Of a stretch of DNA of 64,000 nt, positions 23,967-35,888 are shown one piece after another. This DNA comes from Polytrichum commune (Eukaryota; Streptophyta; Polytrichopsida; Polytrichales; Polytrichaceae), in NCBI GenBank assembly GCA_950295325.1, contig OX485803.1, positions 53,459,554 to 53,523,553 on the forward strand, read 5' to 3'. Every line of letters begins with the position of its first letter. The stretch's first letter is position 1. The notes below the pieces were generated by a model. The model searched no databases. It was not told where the DNA came from and worked only from the letters and a program-made list of their open reading frames with translations. Position numbers and translations under genes: made by a program.

Positions 23967-26900
23967 TTACCCACCGAACCTTGGCCCTGCAAGTGTGGGA
24001 AACCTCTCCACAGCCACTTTCCAGACGTCTTGAAACTCATCGGTCTCCAAAACACGCGCAATCTTTGGCACCACAGAGATTTTCTCTTTATCTGAAGACC
24101 AGATCATGATGCCCAGGTACTGCTGAACCTCATGGGGGCGAAGTCCTTCCAACACGTAGGGTAATAAGCTGGAATGAGAAGTTTCCATCACTGACATAGC
24201 CTGGCCAACCAAAGGTTCCTGTTTCTTGGTACCATACCCAGCTAATTGCAGCAAAGGAAGTTGCTCCTTCTCTTCTTCCTGGAAATGTTCCACGGTGTGA
24301 ACCTGCATAAATGTGACTCTGGAATTTAGTTGAGCTCCCTAAGGTCAGCACACCTAGAACCAACAGTGAGCATATTTTCTATATTTGGTGTTTTCTTTTT
24401 TGCAAGATCAAGAGGATCCCAACGCTTTAAAAAACGCATCGTTTGGATACTGTATGCAAAAGCTATAAGGGTTTAAAGTTTCCTTTGTAGGCGACCTAAA
24501 ACTAACACCTGTATTAGATGTGCAGATGGTGTACATCCACATAATCAATATGTACCTGTCTGCAAGATTTCTACGTGTTGGTTTTAGGTCAGGTGTTGGT
24601 TTTGGGTGTACATACCTTACATCCCTCCTAATCTATCTATCAAGGTCTTTTCCACCTACAGCCATTAACTCCATATAAGTTTGACACTCTAGTATATAAA
24701 CATGCTTGGACAACCTCAGAAGCTCAGCCTAACGCCTTCAATTAGGGTGTATTACCATTTCATATGCCTTATTATAAAACATAATAATGCTTTTCATGGT
24801 AGAAAATTTATATGTGTTGTAAGAAGTTATAGCACTGTGCAAATGGTAATCCACACCAATTGAATTTAGCGGTGGGATAACAGAAAGGAAATATGGAAAT
24901 TACAACAAAAAACAAAGCAATTTAAAAGAACCCAACTGATCGGTGTAGCATCTCCTAGAACTATCTGACCAGTTCTTTATACAGTACAACACCATTAGCT
25001 TTTGCAAGGAAGGTAAGGCATGTATACCCAAAACCAACACTATGTACCACGGTCATACATTTGGGGGTTTCAAATGTATGAAAACTAGTTTGGGCCACCC
25101 ATGCACATGAATGAATGTCCTAGGCTATCCCCACAGTGTCAAATCAACTTGCCACTGCCAACAGCCGACCATTTTTGGAACTTTGAAATGGCAACTACGT
25201 CAATGCTCATCCTTTCTCACGGTTTCAGAGTTCCAAAATGTATAGTAGATGATACAGTATGTTGGTTTTAGGGCTATGTGTTGGGCTTGAGTACGACTAC
25301 ATTAGAGACTAGAGGCTCACCTGAAGGGATTCCAAACGGGTCAGTAGAGAAGACATAGCTTCAATGTGGTCTGCAGATCCTTGCCGTAAAGCCACGACGC
25401 CTTTTATGTCCTCACGGACACCATTCATCACTGGCAAATCTCGGGCATGGTCTTTCAATGCCGAAGCTGTCAGCTCTGTTACAAAAGGAATTTGGTCAGT
25501 ATCACTAAATTAGTACTTGAGTAGAAGTTAGAACTCAATCCATAAACAAATTAACTCACCAGAACTATTGTAAAATAATTTATTCAAACTGCAACCCAGA
25601 ACTATTGATTCATATGTCATCCTAGTCTTGGCAAAGCATTTTCAAATGTCTCACAGCCACGACCTTGTGATGAAACCCAGTAGAAAGTCTGTAGTGACAA
25701 TGCATGTGAAATGTTGCAACCAAATACAGCAATTTATGAGTTCCTTGGAATACAAAACAGTTAAAAAGAACTCAAAACGCCTTTGAAGCATTTAAGAACA
25801 AGACTATGAGCTCTGAATTTATTTTTTCTTCCAGTTTACACACAACATGGCAGACAAAAAGCCGATACATTCTCTCCCAAAAAAAAACTGTAAATAAAGT
25901 ACCCACTTATATCAAGCACCAAAAGTGAGGTGGCACTCTCAGGAGATTTATACCTGGGTCAGCTGTCTCCAGTAAAGGGAAGATGACCCTCTCCTCCATT
26001 TGAGCATGCTCTTGCATGAGTTGCAATAAGCGGCCGAATGCTTTTGGGAGCTCTTTCAACTGCACCCAAAGCACAGTCCTCTTCTTCGTGTCCATGGACT
26101 GTTTATTGGTGCTCTCAAGGCCCTTCACCAGTTGCACAAAATTCTCTAAATGCCTAATTATGCTCCTGTGTTGTAAGATGGTAAAATGTATGATGGGTTG
26201 AGGGGGCTTCTCAATGAAGGATTTCACCACAGAGTCCTTACACAAATCCATACCCACCTGCACAGGCTTGTAATACTTGAAAGTGCACATTGCAGACTTA
26301 TATGCCAACAACCTTGGGTAGGAGGTTAACCCAATGCCCCTTATGTAAGTTACAAAATCCATCCGAGCAAGAAAAGGAATTAGGTAGACATCCACAAGGG
26401 TGAATTCGGAGCCCAAGAAATAGTTCCCATGTTGCTGTTGCACCTTAATCCCACTATCCAAATGCTCTAGGGCATCGTTTAACCTTGACTCAAGAGCTAC
26501 CTGTAAGAATGGGTCCCCATCATGTAATAGTTCCTCAACTAAAGGAGTAAATGAATCTCGAATATATGCAACCCAATATCGCACAACCTTTTTCAGAGAA
26601 TTTGGAACAAGGGTTGGGTCTTTGAAAGATTCCTCAATGTAGTCCACAATTGCATCAGTTGAGCCAGACAGCTTGTGGTCACCATAGTGTAAGACTGGAA
26701 ACTGTCCATCTGGACTTATAGAGGCCAAATCCTCTCCTTTGCAAGTTTTGAGGTCCTCTGGCATCACCAAAGTGGCCTTCACTGGCACACCCTGTAATAA
26801 AATACATATGACAACCACAATGGCAACTATAAGATAACAGAGTACATTCAAATTCAGCACTTAAATACTTTGATAAAGACAGTCAAGACGCCCTGTGTGA

Positions 26901-27368
26901 TCTGCCTAATTGGTATTTTGATTTATCTTTCCTCATCACATTGATTGATGAGGAAAGATGACTAAACATACTTTGGTTTACTTAGCATGTAAGCAGATGG
27001 TGATCGGAGTCAGACAACTCCAGGGGAAGAAATTGCTCACAAGGGCTTACTCAATCAAGGTACCACTAAGGTACAGAATATCACACCCACTGAATTCTCT
27101 TGGGCATGCACTCACTCAAAGTAATGAATAGACATGAAAAAAATCACTGTTTTCATGAAATAACTCTACATCTTTTATGTACCTTGTAAAGTAAGGCAAT
27201 CCTTATGCGCTGTGTGTATGGACAAGTAACATCTCCAATCAGTTTCACTTTCCCAGCATCCTCGTCTATGTAAGTCGGCGATGACGCCCAAGATGGGACC
27301 ACAGTGGAAGCTCTAGTGTTCTCTCCATGGTTTTTCTCATGCTTGGCTTTTTGCAGACACCCTCCCAT
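23967..27368 (-). CDS. GST-hemerythrin fusion (GSTH-class glutathione S-transferase), four exons
   Basis: Exons are 27368-27183, 26791-25954, 25475-25321 and 24302-23967. All introns are GT-AG and phases agree, giving 504 residues. Residues 41-118 form a thioredoxin-fold GST N-domain (KVKLIGDVTCPYTQRIRIA) with a CPY motif at 49-51, so a cysteine-type GST like DHAR, lambda and omega classes. The C-domain runs to about 240 and holds NYFLGSEFTLVDVYLIPFLA (185-204). Residues 260-415 form a hemerythrin-like helical bundle with likely metal ligands H270/H276, H324-x3-E328, H351, H395 and H399-x3-E403. GST-hemerythrin fusions were reported as class GSTH in Physcomitrella; activity here is inferred. 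Cys favours thiol transfer or dehydroascorbate reduction over conjugation, and the di-iron bundle may sense O2, iron or peroxide. The protein starts MGGC, recalling a myristoyl/palmitoyl N-terminus, but Gln6 departs from consensus. Start context is AAAATGGGA. Confidence 0.9.
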
Positions 27369-28680
27369 TTTGTATCAGCCTTTTGGAAAAAAATGTCCTC
27401 CAGGAAGAACTCTAGTTCTCAGATGCTACAGAGAAACCCCACGTTCGAAATGGCAGCAAATGGGAAATACACAACCATGGCCAATAGTTAAGGTTGATTT
27501 CTCATTCGTGAGAAGAACCTCCATAGAACTGAGTCGATTCATCTGCAAGGACAAGAAGAAGAAGAGATTTTGTAAACAACAGCAACCAGAAGATCACTCA
27601 AAAAGGGAAAGCGGTCAAAAGTTTTAATAAAACAACGACCTGCCATTGTTGACGCAAGCCTAGAAAAGGAAACATGAGGTACGAAATTGCTCCTGAACTG
27701 AAAATATGTGTACAAAAAAATCTCGGTAGCATATGCCTGCATGATTAAACCTAAGAACTCGATGTATCACACACAAAAAAACGAAGTGCTAACCACCTCT
27801 GTAACAAAACTACAATCAGGAGTGACGATGTTCGGAGCTCTACTTCCTGTGAGTCTTCGATATAATAGAATTGAATCCATGAGAATCCATAGGGGTAGAA
27901 AAACCTTAATTAACCCTAACCTCTTGAAGTGATTCATGTCAAACCCCTCATTCTGTTTCTCATCTCTTTTCAAGTCTCAAGCACCCACTGTGCGCTTCAT
28001 TTTCGCAAGTGAAAAGTCTCATTATGCCAAAAAATTCAGTTTCGCTTCCATTTGTGAGGCCTTCGGGTTCAAGCGGCACAACTCATAACCCAAATGGAAA
28101 TAATCTTTAAAGCTGCAGACCATCGACTTCTATGATGACCTTAGTGTGAACTGTAATCAGGAAGGCTCGATGGCCTTCATCGTCCAATCACCGGGATTCT
28201 TCGCCCCACAACAAACCCACTTCATCTCGAATTGGCATTATTGAGCAAATAGGTTTAAACCCCAAAGCTCGGATCGACATACACTTACTTATATTACCGA
28301 GACAGACAAACTACATAAATCCACGCCACCTTCTCTGACCAATGAAATGTAAAGGAATTAGATTCCGGTTGTGATGACAACGAGCCTCAAGAAGCATTAT
28401 CTCTCTTTTGTCAGGAAGAAGAAGAAGAAAGCTTCAAATTCTCTCCAGACTGACGATCCCCCTGTGGTCTCCGAAACTCCTTAGATCAGTCCAGTCAAAG
28501 AAAGAACCAACCCCTTCAAAAATCATGAACAAGGACAAAGAAACTGCGCTTGAATTGCAGCAATCTCTTGTCAAGTCCAAAGAATCGGATGAACTCAAAG
28601 CCTTTCGAAAATGGCAGCAAGAAGAAGGTTAGACTACCGGCTGCAAGCAAGACTGGCGAGTCTTGGAAACTCCGCCCGGA
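27369..28680. other. upstream region of the GST-hemerythrin gene
   Basis: This should hold the promoter and 5' UTR of the minus-strand gene. A pyrimidine-rich tract followed by CAG (minus strand, near 27548) could be the acceptor of a 5' UTR intron. I see no other gene. Short frames at 28374-28632 (+) are Lys-rich and unfamiliar. Confidence 0.35.
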
Positions 28681-28724
28681 GGAGAAGGAGGAGAAGAAGA
28701 AGAAGAAGAAGAAGAAGAAGAAAG
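28681..28724. repeat. (GAA)n microsatellite
   Basis: Imperfect AAG/GAG triplets over 44 bp. They generate poly-Lys or poly-Ser in overlapping frames, which makes the frames around it look coding. Confidence 0.9.
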
Positions 28725-29230
28725 CAGCAACGGTCTCTTTGTCATAGTGCAAGCAAGAACAAATTGAACCAAATTGATATCAGCTTGTGAGGCGGAAGGC
28801 CGATGTTTCGGTGATGTTGTTGGCAGGCAGTGACGACACCGCGACGATGGTTCTTGGACCAATCGGGTTAACAAGAATTTCTGCGGCAATAAGACTTTAA
28901 TCTCTCTCTCCCCTCCACAAGTCAAACATTTTGGGACTGGGCATTTTTTCCCTCGGCTGTTGATGAAACATATTCTTCTTTCCCAAATCTTTTTCTCGTC
29001 AAGAATTGCAGAGGTGGAGTTCAAAGTACGACAAGCAACCCAGTTGTGCTCGTGTGAAGTGAAGGGAAAGTGAACGGCACTTTCAATAAACACAAGCCAT
29101 GATCAAATTTAGTAAGTTTTGAACTATTGTACCAAGGCTACAAGCAATTAACTTAAAATACACATCTCTCAAGCAACCTTCGCCAATCTCCAACAGACAT
29201 GATAGACTACTTTCTTTCTATTTTTTAGGA
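28725..29230. other. gene-free stretch
   Basis: The minus-strand frame at 28629-29093 contains a poly-Ser run from the microsatellite and shows no known domain. Confidence 0.35.
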
Positions 29231-29925
29231 TAACCCTTGTTTCCTTATACCTCGAGAGCTTGAGCGTCCAAGAGCATCATCCAAGGTGGTGGTGCTCTAA
29301 ACCCTCCGCACGCTTCCTCCGAACCCTCCATGATCGGCAACATCAACACACCGAAACTTGCCGACCCAGAAAAAGAAGAAGAAGAAGAATTTTTACCGAA
29401 CCTACTCAAAACTGCAACCTGATGAGGCTTGGTACCCTGAGATTGAAGCTTCCGCACAGCCTGAGCCGAGGAGAGAGCTCATATCCATATCAACAACATT
29501 TGTCATGAAGGCTACAGTTTTAATGACTAAGTTGACGAATTAAGAAATACCTTTTTGAAGATATCTTCACACGTATAACCAGGTCTATACATCAAAGACC
29601 AAGCAACTTCTCTCTCTCTCTCTCTCTCAACCTGGCAACCTTCAACTTCCCGCAAACTTACAAAACTACCATGTCTTCAGCATAACCCTTTCCTTAAACC
29701 TCAAGAGCGTCAACCACGGTACTGTTCTAAACCCTCCAGAAGCCTCCTTCGAACCCTCCATCGGCATGAACACAGAGAAACTCGCAAACCCACTCAAAAT
29801 TCCAACCTCCTTAATCTGAGGCTTGCAACCCAAAAACTGGAGCTTCCGGACATGCTCATGTAAACAATTGTTGTCATGAAGGGTAATGTTTTGATGACTA
29901 CTGAGTTGCAGAAACAAGAAATAAA
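29231..29925. repeat. direct duplication, 240-310 bp units, with a similar short frame in each
   Basis: Unit 1 (29231-29546) and unit 2 (29683-29925) share 'ctctaaaccctcc' (variant 'ttctaaaccctcc'), 'cttc(c)tcgaaccctcc', 'ccgaaacttgccgacc' (variant 'agaaactcgcaaacc'), 'tgtcatgaaggctacagttt' (variant with 'gggtaatg') and 'gaaataaacctt'. In one plus-strand frame the units read NPPHASSEPSMIG...KLADP and NPPEASFEPSIG...KLANP. In a minus-strand frame both contain MEGS-EA-GGFR. Either strand could be a remnant coding piece. I cannot name a family. Confidence 0.5.
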
Positions 29926-30899
29926 CCTTGTTGGAGAGATCTCCACACAAACATACCATGTCGTCAGCAGCACTAGCGCTCCAAAAGTTAACCTCATGTT
30001 ATCTCCACACCGACCCCCTCAGTGCTGTGACCGAGAAGACAAGCCCAGTGCTTCAGAATCCAAGATCACCAGCAACAAGAAAACAGAAGCTCGTAGCTAA
30101 ATTCTAACCCTGTAGGCTGCGAGAGGATTGATGCAGGTACAAGATGATGATGATGATGATCAGGGGGAGACAACAACCTCGACAAAAACAACAACATGAG
30201 GATTCATCTGCAACACTACTAAACTTCCACTAAGTTACTTTCCTGCAAGTTTCCTGGATCCCAAATGGTTTTGTTTTTTTGGGAGCAGATCTTCAGGGCT
30301 AAGGTTTGACAGGTTCTCCAGGGCTTCAATAAAGGTCGCCGCCCCAGCTCTGACCAACTCTCAGACAGACAGAGAGAGAGAGAAAGAAGGATCTTCACAT
30401 CTTCATCCAATGTGAGTCATGCAAAATGCGGCGACTCCTCCAAAACTTAGAAAAACCACAAAGTATGAAAATATTAATAAGAAGAAGAGGCTTTGGTGGC
30501 AGGGCCATGATGATCATGATCATGGTTGCAACATTTATATTTTAAGTTAAGTTATTTGCATTCTGGAAACTTACTCCTCGAACTAAAAGTTGGCATGAAC
30601 TTTTTATAAGTGGTTCAGGAAATTGAGTCTAGGGCAGGCGGGTGTGAGGGAGTGGGAGAATGATCATATTCGAGCACGGAACCTCTCATTCATTCAACAT
30701 CATAGCCCTGAAATAGTATGCATCCCAGACATTATTTTGTTTCAGTTGATTTTGACATTGGAATTAGATTTAAAGACCCTCAATTAGTGTACTCGAGGTT
30801 ATTTGAGATGAATCAGCAACAAACCTATAAGGGGTCAAGTTTTTATGTTGGATAGATGAGAGGTATGCTCGCATATATTTACTCCCTCAGACTCTTTGG
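29926..30899. other. gene-free stretch with short microsatellites
   Basis: (GAT)n at 30142-30160 and (GA)n near 30366-30382. No gene recognised. Confidence 0.4.
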
Positions 30900-31120
30900 G
30901 TGTGAGTCATGGGCAAGCTAGTATCTACAAATAGGTTGCCTCTTTACCTCACATCTAGGTCAAATACATCCATATAGAAACCACATCAAAATAAAAATTT
31001 ATGTGTTTTGTTAATGTGGTAAAAACACATGTTCGAAAATAGTGTGGAATGTTGGTAAATTAGCATGGGACCACCTAATCGCACACAAATCATTGTAAAG
31101 CACCTGTGATGGATACTTTG
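30900..31120 (+). repeat. dispersed repeat family R8, copy 1
   Basis: Shares with 44830-45050, in order: 'ggttgcctctttacc', 'ggtcaaa', 'gtagaaaccaca' (variant 'atagaaaccaca'), 'ttaatgtggta', 'aaaatagtgtg' and 'cctaatcgcacaca' (variant 'cctaattgcacaca'). Fragments are at 41265-41345 (-) and 47165-47260 (+). Confidence 0.6.
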
Positions 31121-32299
31121 GACACTACAATCCCTTGACTCGCATGGAAAAATCAAAAAGATTTCTTTTTTGTAATTAGTTGTGTAGGTTATGAGCACAA
31201 TGGAGGACATTGAAGTCACACGAGTCTGATCAAATCTTATTTATGTGGAATGTTCGAAGTTAGAGAGTTCAATTGACCTTTATAAGTTTGATAAGGGGGT
31301 GCCAGTTGTGATGGAGTATTGTAGTCAAGAGCACATGTAGTTAGGTGTGATGATGAAATTGCATGCCCTCCAAAAATAGCCATGTGGCCCCCAATTTTGG
31401 ACAAAGTGATTTCCCTCAAAATGATCAAAATCGGTGTCGGAATTGGGTCACAAATGGAATTGGGCACTTCAACATTAAGTATCTAGATCGTGACTTGCCA
31501 ACACAAGAAGTTCAACCTTTGGATAAGGGTCCCAATGTGAGATTGACCTTTTTTGAATGGAGCCACTAGAAGTGTCCAAGAAAGGACAATCTTGTATTGG
31601 TCATCGGCCCATTTAAATGTGAACCACATAGAGGAAGCACCACTTTGTGAGTGACATGTGAATAATTGTCCATAGCAAGAGGAAAAACACTTCCAACTTA
31701 GTAGATTAGAAAACCACAACACTTAGATGCTTGAGAAATGGAAGGCAATGGTGTGCATGCGTATGAGAGAGCAACCTTCTTCGAGATGACTTCTCCTTTG
31801 CACTAAAGTTGCACTGAAACCATGTGGTTGGATAACACTAAATACTATTGTCATGACATGGATCCTTTTTTTCTTTTTCTGTTCATTAACCTAAGCTAAG
31901 TAAGCTACCCAGCTCCCCCCCCCCCCTCCCTTCTTCCCATTACATAGCCAACCTAATACATGATAGGTAACTCCTCAGTAACTCATGATCAACCAAGGCA
32001 AATGGACTCTTCTTTATTCTTTATTTATTTACTCCGTTTATTGCTTGAGGTTATTGCAATATGGATATCACAATAATGTTCATCACTAAAGCACCTATGT
32101 AGTTGCATAAGTCTTGAGCAACATTTTGTTTACTCCAACTCTCATTCCAAAGATTGTGTGTATATTAGTTCCCGGTCACTATATGGATATATGATCTATA
32201 AAAAACAAGTTTGAAACATATTCATAGATTTTGTAACCATCTAGTGAACAAGGATCAAACTTAAGGAAGCCTCTACACAAGAGAGGTCCCCATAACCAA
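31121..32299. other. gene-free stretch
   Basis: No gene recognised. A 12-C run lies at 31915-31926. A short block at 31720-31760 ('aacacttagatgcttgagaa') is repeated at 19266-19300. Confidence 0.4.
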
Positions 32300-32490
32300 T
32301 TGCTCACCCAAGAGCAGAAGGGCTATTAAAATCCGTCTCAGTTTGTCTTCCTTGGAGGCACAATATCATCCATACTTTCTGATCTTGTCCATAAGCTAAT
32401 GGGTTGTGACTGGTAACTGGCTCGAGTAGCGAGCTCACTTGCTGCTCCCGCAGCTCGTCATTGTCCACTATTGAGTCTCCTCTCGCTCGT
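32300..32490. repeat. dispersed repeat family R6, copy 2
   Basis: Homologous to 12565-12770, including 'cacccaagagcagaag' and 'gctgctcccgcagctcgtcat'. It lacks the palindrome seen in copy 1. Confidence 0.55.
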
Positions 32491-34081
32491 TATCTACATT
32501 GATTGTCCCATTTAGTGAGGGTGGGGTTAATAGTGAGGGTGGGTTGATATTGCATGTGGGAAATTAGTGTAGGTGATATTAAATCTCTTTATGCTATGAA
32601 ATCAGTGCCACCAAATGATTCAGGGTTTCCGGAGCCCAAAGTGTCGGAAATCCTCTATCCAAGCTCTCCTCGATTTCTTAGTATTACGAGATGCTTAAGA
32701 AGTGAGTGGCGCAGTTTGAAAAGGAGAAGAAGAAGATGCCTCTTCAAACTCACCAAAACAAATTATGCATTCTACAAACATCTTAGAGCACACATTCATG
32801 ATCTTGAAAAGTATGATAAGCAAGCATGTATTCATGAATTTATTATCACTAAATAAAACTTTTAGCCCTCACTAATATGGAGATTTGACAAAAATAGTGT
32901 GTATTTTCGGGAATTAGTACCACACACACTAGATGGGATGATGATCGGTGTAGTCCATAGTTCCTAGCACATACATACATACATATATATATATTACAAG
33001 GTGGGCTATTATATTGTAATATCTTCGTCAACGGGCAATTACCGTGGACTTAATGTGCATACAGTACTCTGGATCTTATTACAACTTTAACTATAGTTTG
33101 CCAGTTTCTCGAAGCGAAATAACTTAACTTAGTTGCCATGGTTTGCTGGCATGCACTGACCATCATGGCTTCATCATATTCTTCATTAATTCTTCTTCTT
33201 CTGCCTCAGCCTGTGTGCCTTTAGTGCTCAAGTGTGTATTCACTTCTTCCCTTAACCCCTTACATTTTACTTGTGTATTCTCTCTTTATACTGGACGACA
33301 TGAAATCTTTATCAAACTCTTTCCCAATTGTTCTGTGCATAATAAATAACCTAGGTGTCAAGAAAAATAACCTTTGAAGATAGCAAGCTATCACTATTTA
33401 CTAACAAGGCCCATAAAATCTATATGCATGTTGTACAGTTTTAAAATAATGTATGGATAAGAGGTTCAAATCAGGTTTCCAAAAGCGTTTAGGGGTTAAC
33501 CATCAAGACCCTAAATCATAACTTGGGATAAAGTTTCATGACACTTTCCTTGGGCGAAAGTGAAAATGCAAAGACATTGTTTGCCCTTGTTAGTGTGTGT
33601 GTGTGTGTGTGTTTTTCAAGTCAAATAGATCCCTAATTCAGGGTCAAAGTCCCAATTTAGTACAGTATAACTCTTGAAATGAATGAATAGTAAATTTGGG
33701 AGGGGCATTTTGTTTTTATCACCATCTCCCCCTACTCTTGACACCCTGGATAAGTGTTAAATGTTACCTTTGTAACTTCACCCACATAGAAAGTGCTATG
33801 TTATCTTTAATAGACCTAGAATACTCACCAAATACTAGCGTGGGTGGAAAATGAATGTGGAATAATTAGCCTAGGCCACTCTATTTCTCCAATCGAGACA
33901 AAAATGTCGTGGGTCTAAGACCCCAAGTCTTCCCCATCTGTCTTCCTTCGGATTTCCGACCAACACCTTTCATAAAAAGAAATAAGTTGCCTTACATAAA
34001 AAATAGCATAGAATTGATCATTCAATTGCATCAATTTCCTAGAGAAACAGTTTATGCAGCCCAACCTATTTTGTTACGCAG
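32491..34081. other. gene-free stretch
   Basis: The plus frame 32554-32856 (100 codons, Arg/Lys-rich) matches no family I know. (GT)n lies at 33594-33611. Nothing else is recognised. Confidence 0.4.
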
Positions 34082-35105
34082 GGGGGTCATATTCACCCCC
34101 AATCAGGAATTGTAACACTCAATGAGGCAAACAAAGCATAGAGGCCAAACTGCATGTAGTGTAGTATCCACACATGGAGTCACAAGGGGTTTCAATGAAT
34201 CAAGAAATGACATGTGGCAAAATTGGGGGGTGAGTCGATTATGTGGTGTCGGAATAGGGTGGAGCCCCTCTAAGTACACCGGTACTGTGCACGAGAATAT
34301 TGCGGTCCCCATGTAATGTAAGCTTAAATGTAAGAAATGCATGCCGATTGTGGGCTTTAAACTAGAGCTTTGGTGCGGATTAGAAATCACTATGGACTCT
34401 AGAGCATTCTTGTGGCCCAAATGCAGTAACGTGACTAACAACAATCTGCCCTCTACATCTGTTAATCCGGGGTTTATATTCACCCCAATCAGAATTCTTC
34501 ACACTTATCAAGGCAACAAATTAAAGCATAGAGGCCAAACTGCATGTAGTGTAGTTCCCACACGTGGAGTCGCAAGGGGTTTTGACGAATCAAGAAATGA
34601 CATGTGGCAGAATTGGAGGGGGAGTCGATTACGTGGTGTCGGAATAGGGTGGAGCCCCTCTAAGTACATCGGCATTCTGCAGGAGAACATTGCGGTCCCA
34701 ATATAATTAAGCTTAAATGTAAGAAACGCATGCCGATTGTGGACTTTAAACCAGAGATTTGGTGCGGATTACAAATCACTATGGGCTCCAGAGCATTAGT
34801 ATGCCCCACAGTAACGTGACCACAATTTGCCCTTTATATATGTTAATCATGGGTTTATATATATCCACCCCAATCAGAAACTCTCCACACTTAACGAGGC
34901 AACAAAGTAAAGCATGGAGGGCAAACTGCATGTAGTGTAGTTCCCACACGTGGAGTCGCAAGGGGTTTCGACGAATCGAGAAATGACATGTGGCAGAATT
35001 GGAGGGGGAGTCGATTACGTGGTGTCGGAATAGGGTGGAGCCCCCTGTAAGTACGTCGGTACTCTGCTGGAGAATACTGGGGTCCCAATGTAATATGTAA
35101 GCTTT
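34082..35105. repeat. tandem array, 390-bp unit, about 2.6 copies (R10)
   Basis: The word 'gaggccaaactgcatgtag' recurs at 34141, 34531 and (one change) 34917, giving periods of 390 and 386 bp. Each unit also carries 'catggagtc(a/g)caaggggttt', 'gaaatgacatgtggca', 'ggtgtcggaatagggtggag', 'gcatgccgattgtg' and 'ttggtgcggatta'. Units are 85-90% alike by eye. No coding frame is preserved across all units. A diverged piece lies at 40055-40185. Confidence 0.85.
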
Positions 35106-35709
35106 AAGTGTAGACTCGCATGCTGACAGGCCTGCAAGTCCAGTAACAAGTACTCTGATTACACCAGGTTACCATAACTGCTGCCAAGCTTGAAGTCGTA
35201 CTTCATATATAGCTCCTGGATTTTGCTCGCATTCTACCAACAGCCAATATATATATATGGACTCTTTCAGTTTAGTAGTACTGCATGTTGGGATGTGTAA
35301 GTAAGTAAGTAAGTACATATTTACATTGTTGACTTCGTGTACCGGGCCGCCTTTTTATAATTAGTCCTCGCTATGTATGTGTAAGGTCGACTTCCTTAGA
35401 TGCCTATAATGTTTTCCCTTGTTTCTCGTCAAGCATTCATGTGGATGGATTGTGTGATTATAACAATCACATGGCCAAAGGTTTTGATTTAGGGTTGGCA
35501 ATCTAGAACGCCCCCCCCCCCCAAAAAAAACGCCTAGAACATGCACAAATTGGATGAGAATTTCCAAAACAAACCCTCGATTATCTCAATCATAGAGGCT
35601 TCCAAAATGTAGTTATACCAAATGCACATCAACTCTTTTTCAACTCTTTTTTGAGGTCATTTGGATTAAGCTAGAAGTGGTCTCACTAATGAAATGGGTC
35701 AATGTTGTC
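35106..35709. other. gene-free stretch
   Basis: A 12-C run at 35511-35522 abuts 8 A. Nothing else is recognised. Confidence 0.4.
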
Positions 35710-35888
35710 TTCTTTCTTTTTTTTCTTTTGTGGGGGGGGAGGGGACACATGAGGCGCTTGACCAGCTGGTTAGTTTTTCCGTCAAGTAGAGAGGCAATTT
35801 CACCGTTAGGAATCAAACCACCAACCAATCTATTCGGTTTAGGGTACCTATCCATTGTCGTCCGGTAGTTTAGGGTCATCTCAGACCA
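35710..35888 (-). mobile_element. tRNA-type SINE copy 2 with 18-20 bp target-site duplication
   Basis: Minus-strand copy of the SINE at 17735. Its 5' end is TGGTCTGAGATGACCCTAAA. Box A-like sequence is at 35847-35857 and box B (GGTTTGATTCC) at 35809-35819. The tail on the minus strand is A-rich. Flanks repeat 'aaatgggtcaatgttgtc' (35692-35709) and 'aaatgggggccaatgttgtc' (35890-35909), an imperfect target-site duplication typical of LINE-driven insertion. Confidence 0.75.

Noticed and set aside
28629-29093. 154-codon minus frame with poly-Ser
   Set aside because: Length depends on an AAG/GAG microsatellite; no domain, and no homologous frame nearby.
32554-32856. 100-codon Arg/Lys-rich plus frame
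   Set aside because: The basic run comes from AAG/AGA-rich DNA, which is equally open in a second frame. No domain.
34103-34706. Open frames inside the 390-bp tandem repeats
   Set aside because: They recur only because the DNA repeats; frames differ in length between units and have no known domain.
34082-35105. CRISPR-like array
   Set aside because: Units are 390 bp of continuous homology with no short repeat plus unique spacer design, in eukaryotic nuclear DNA.
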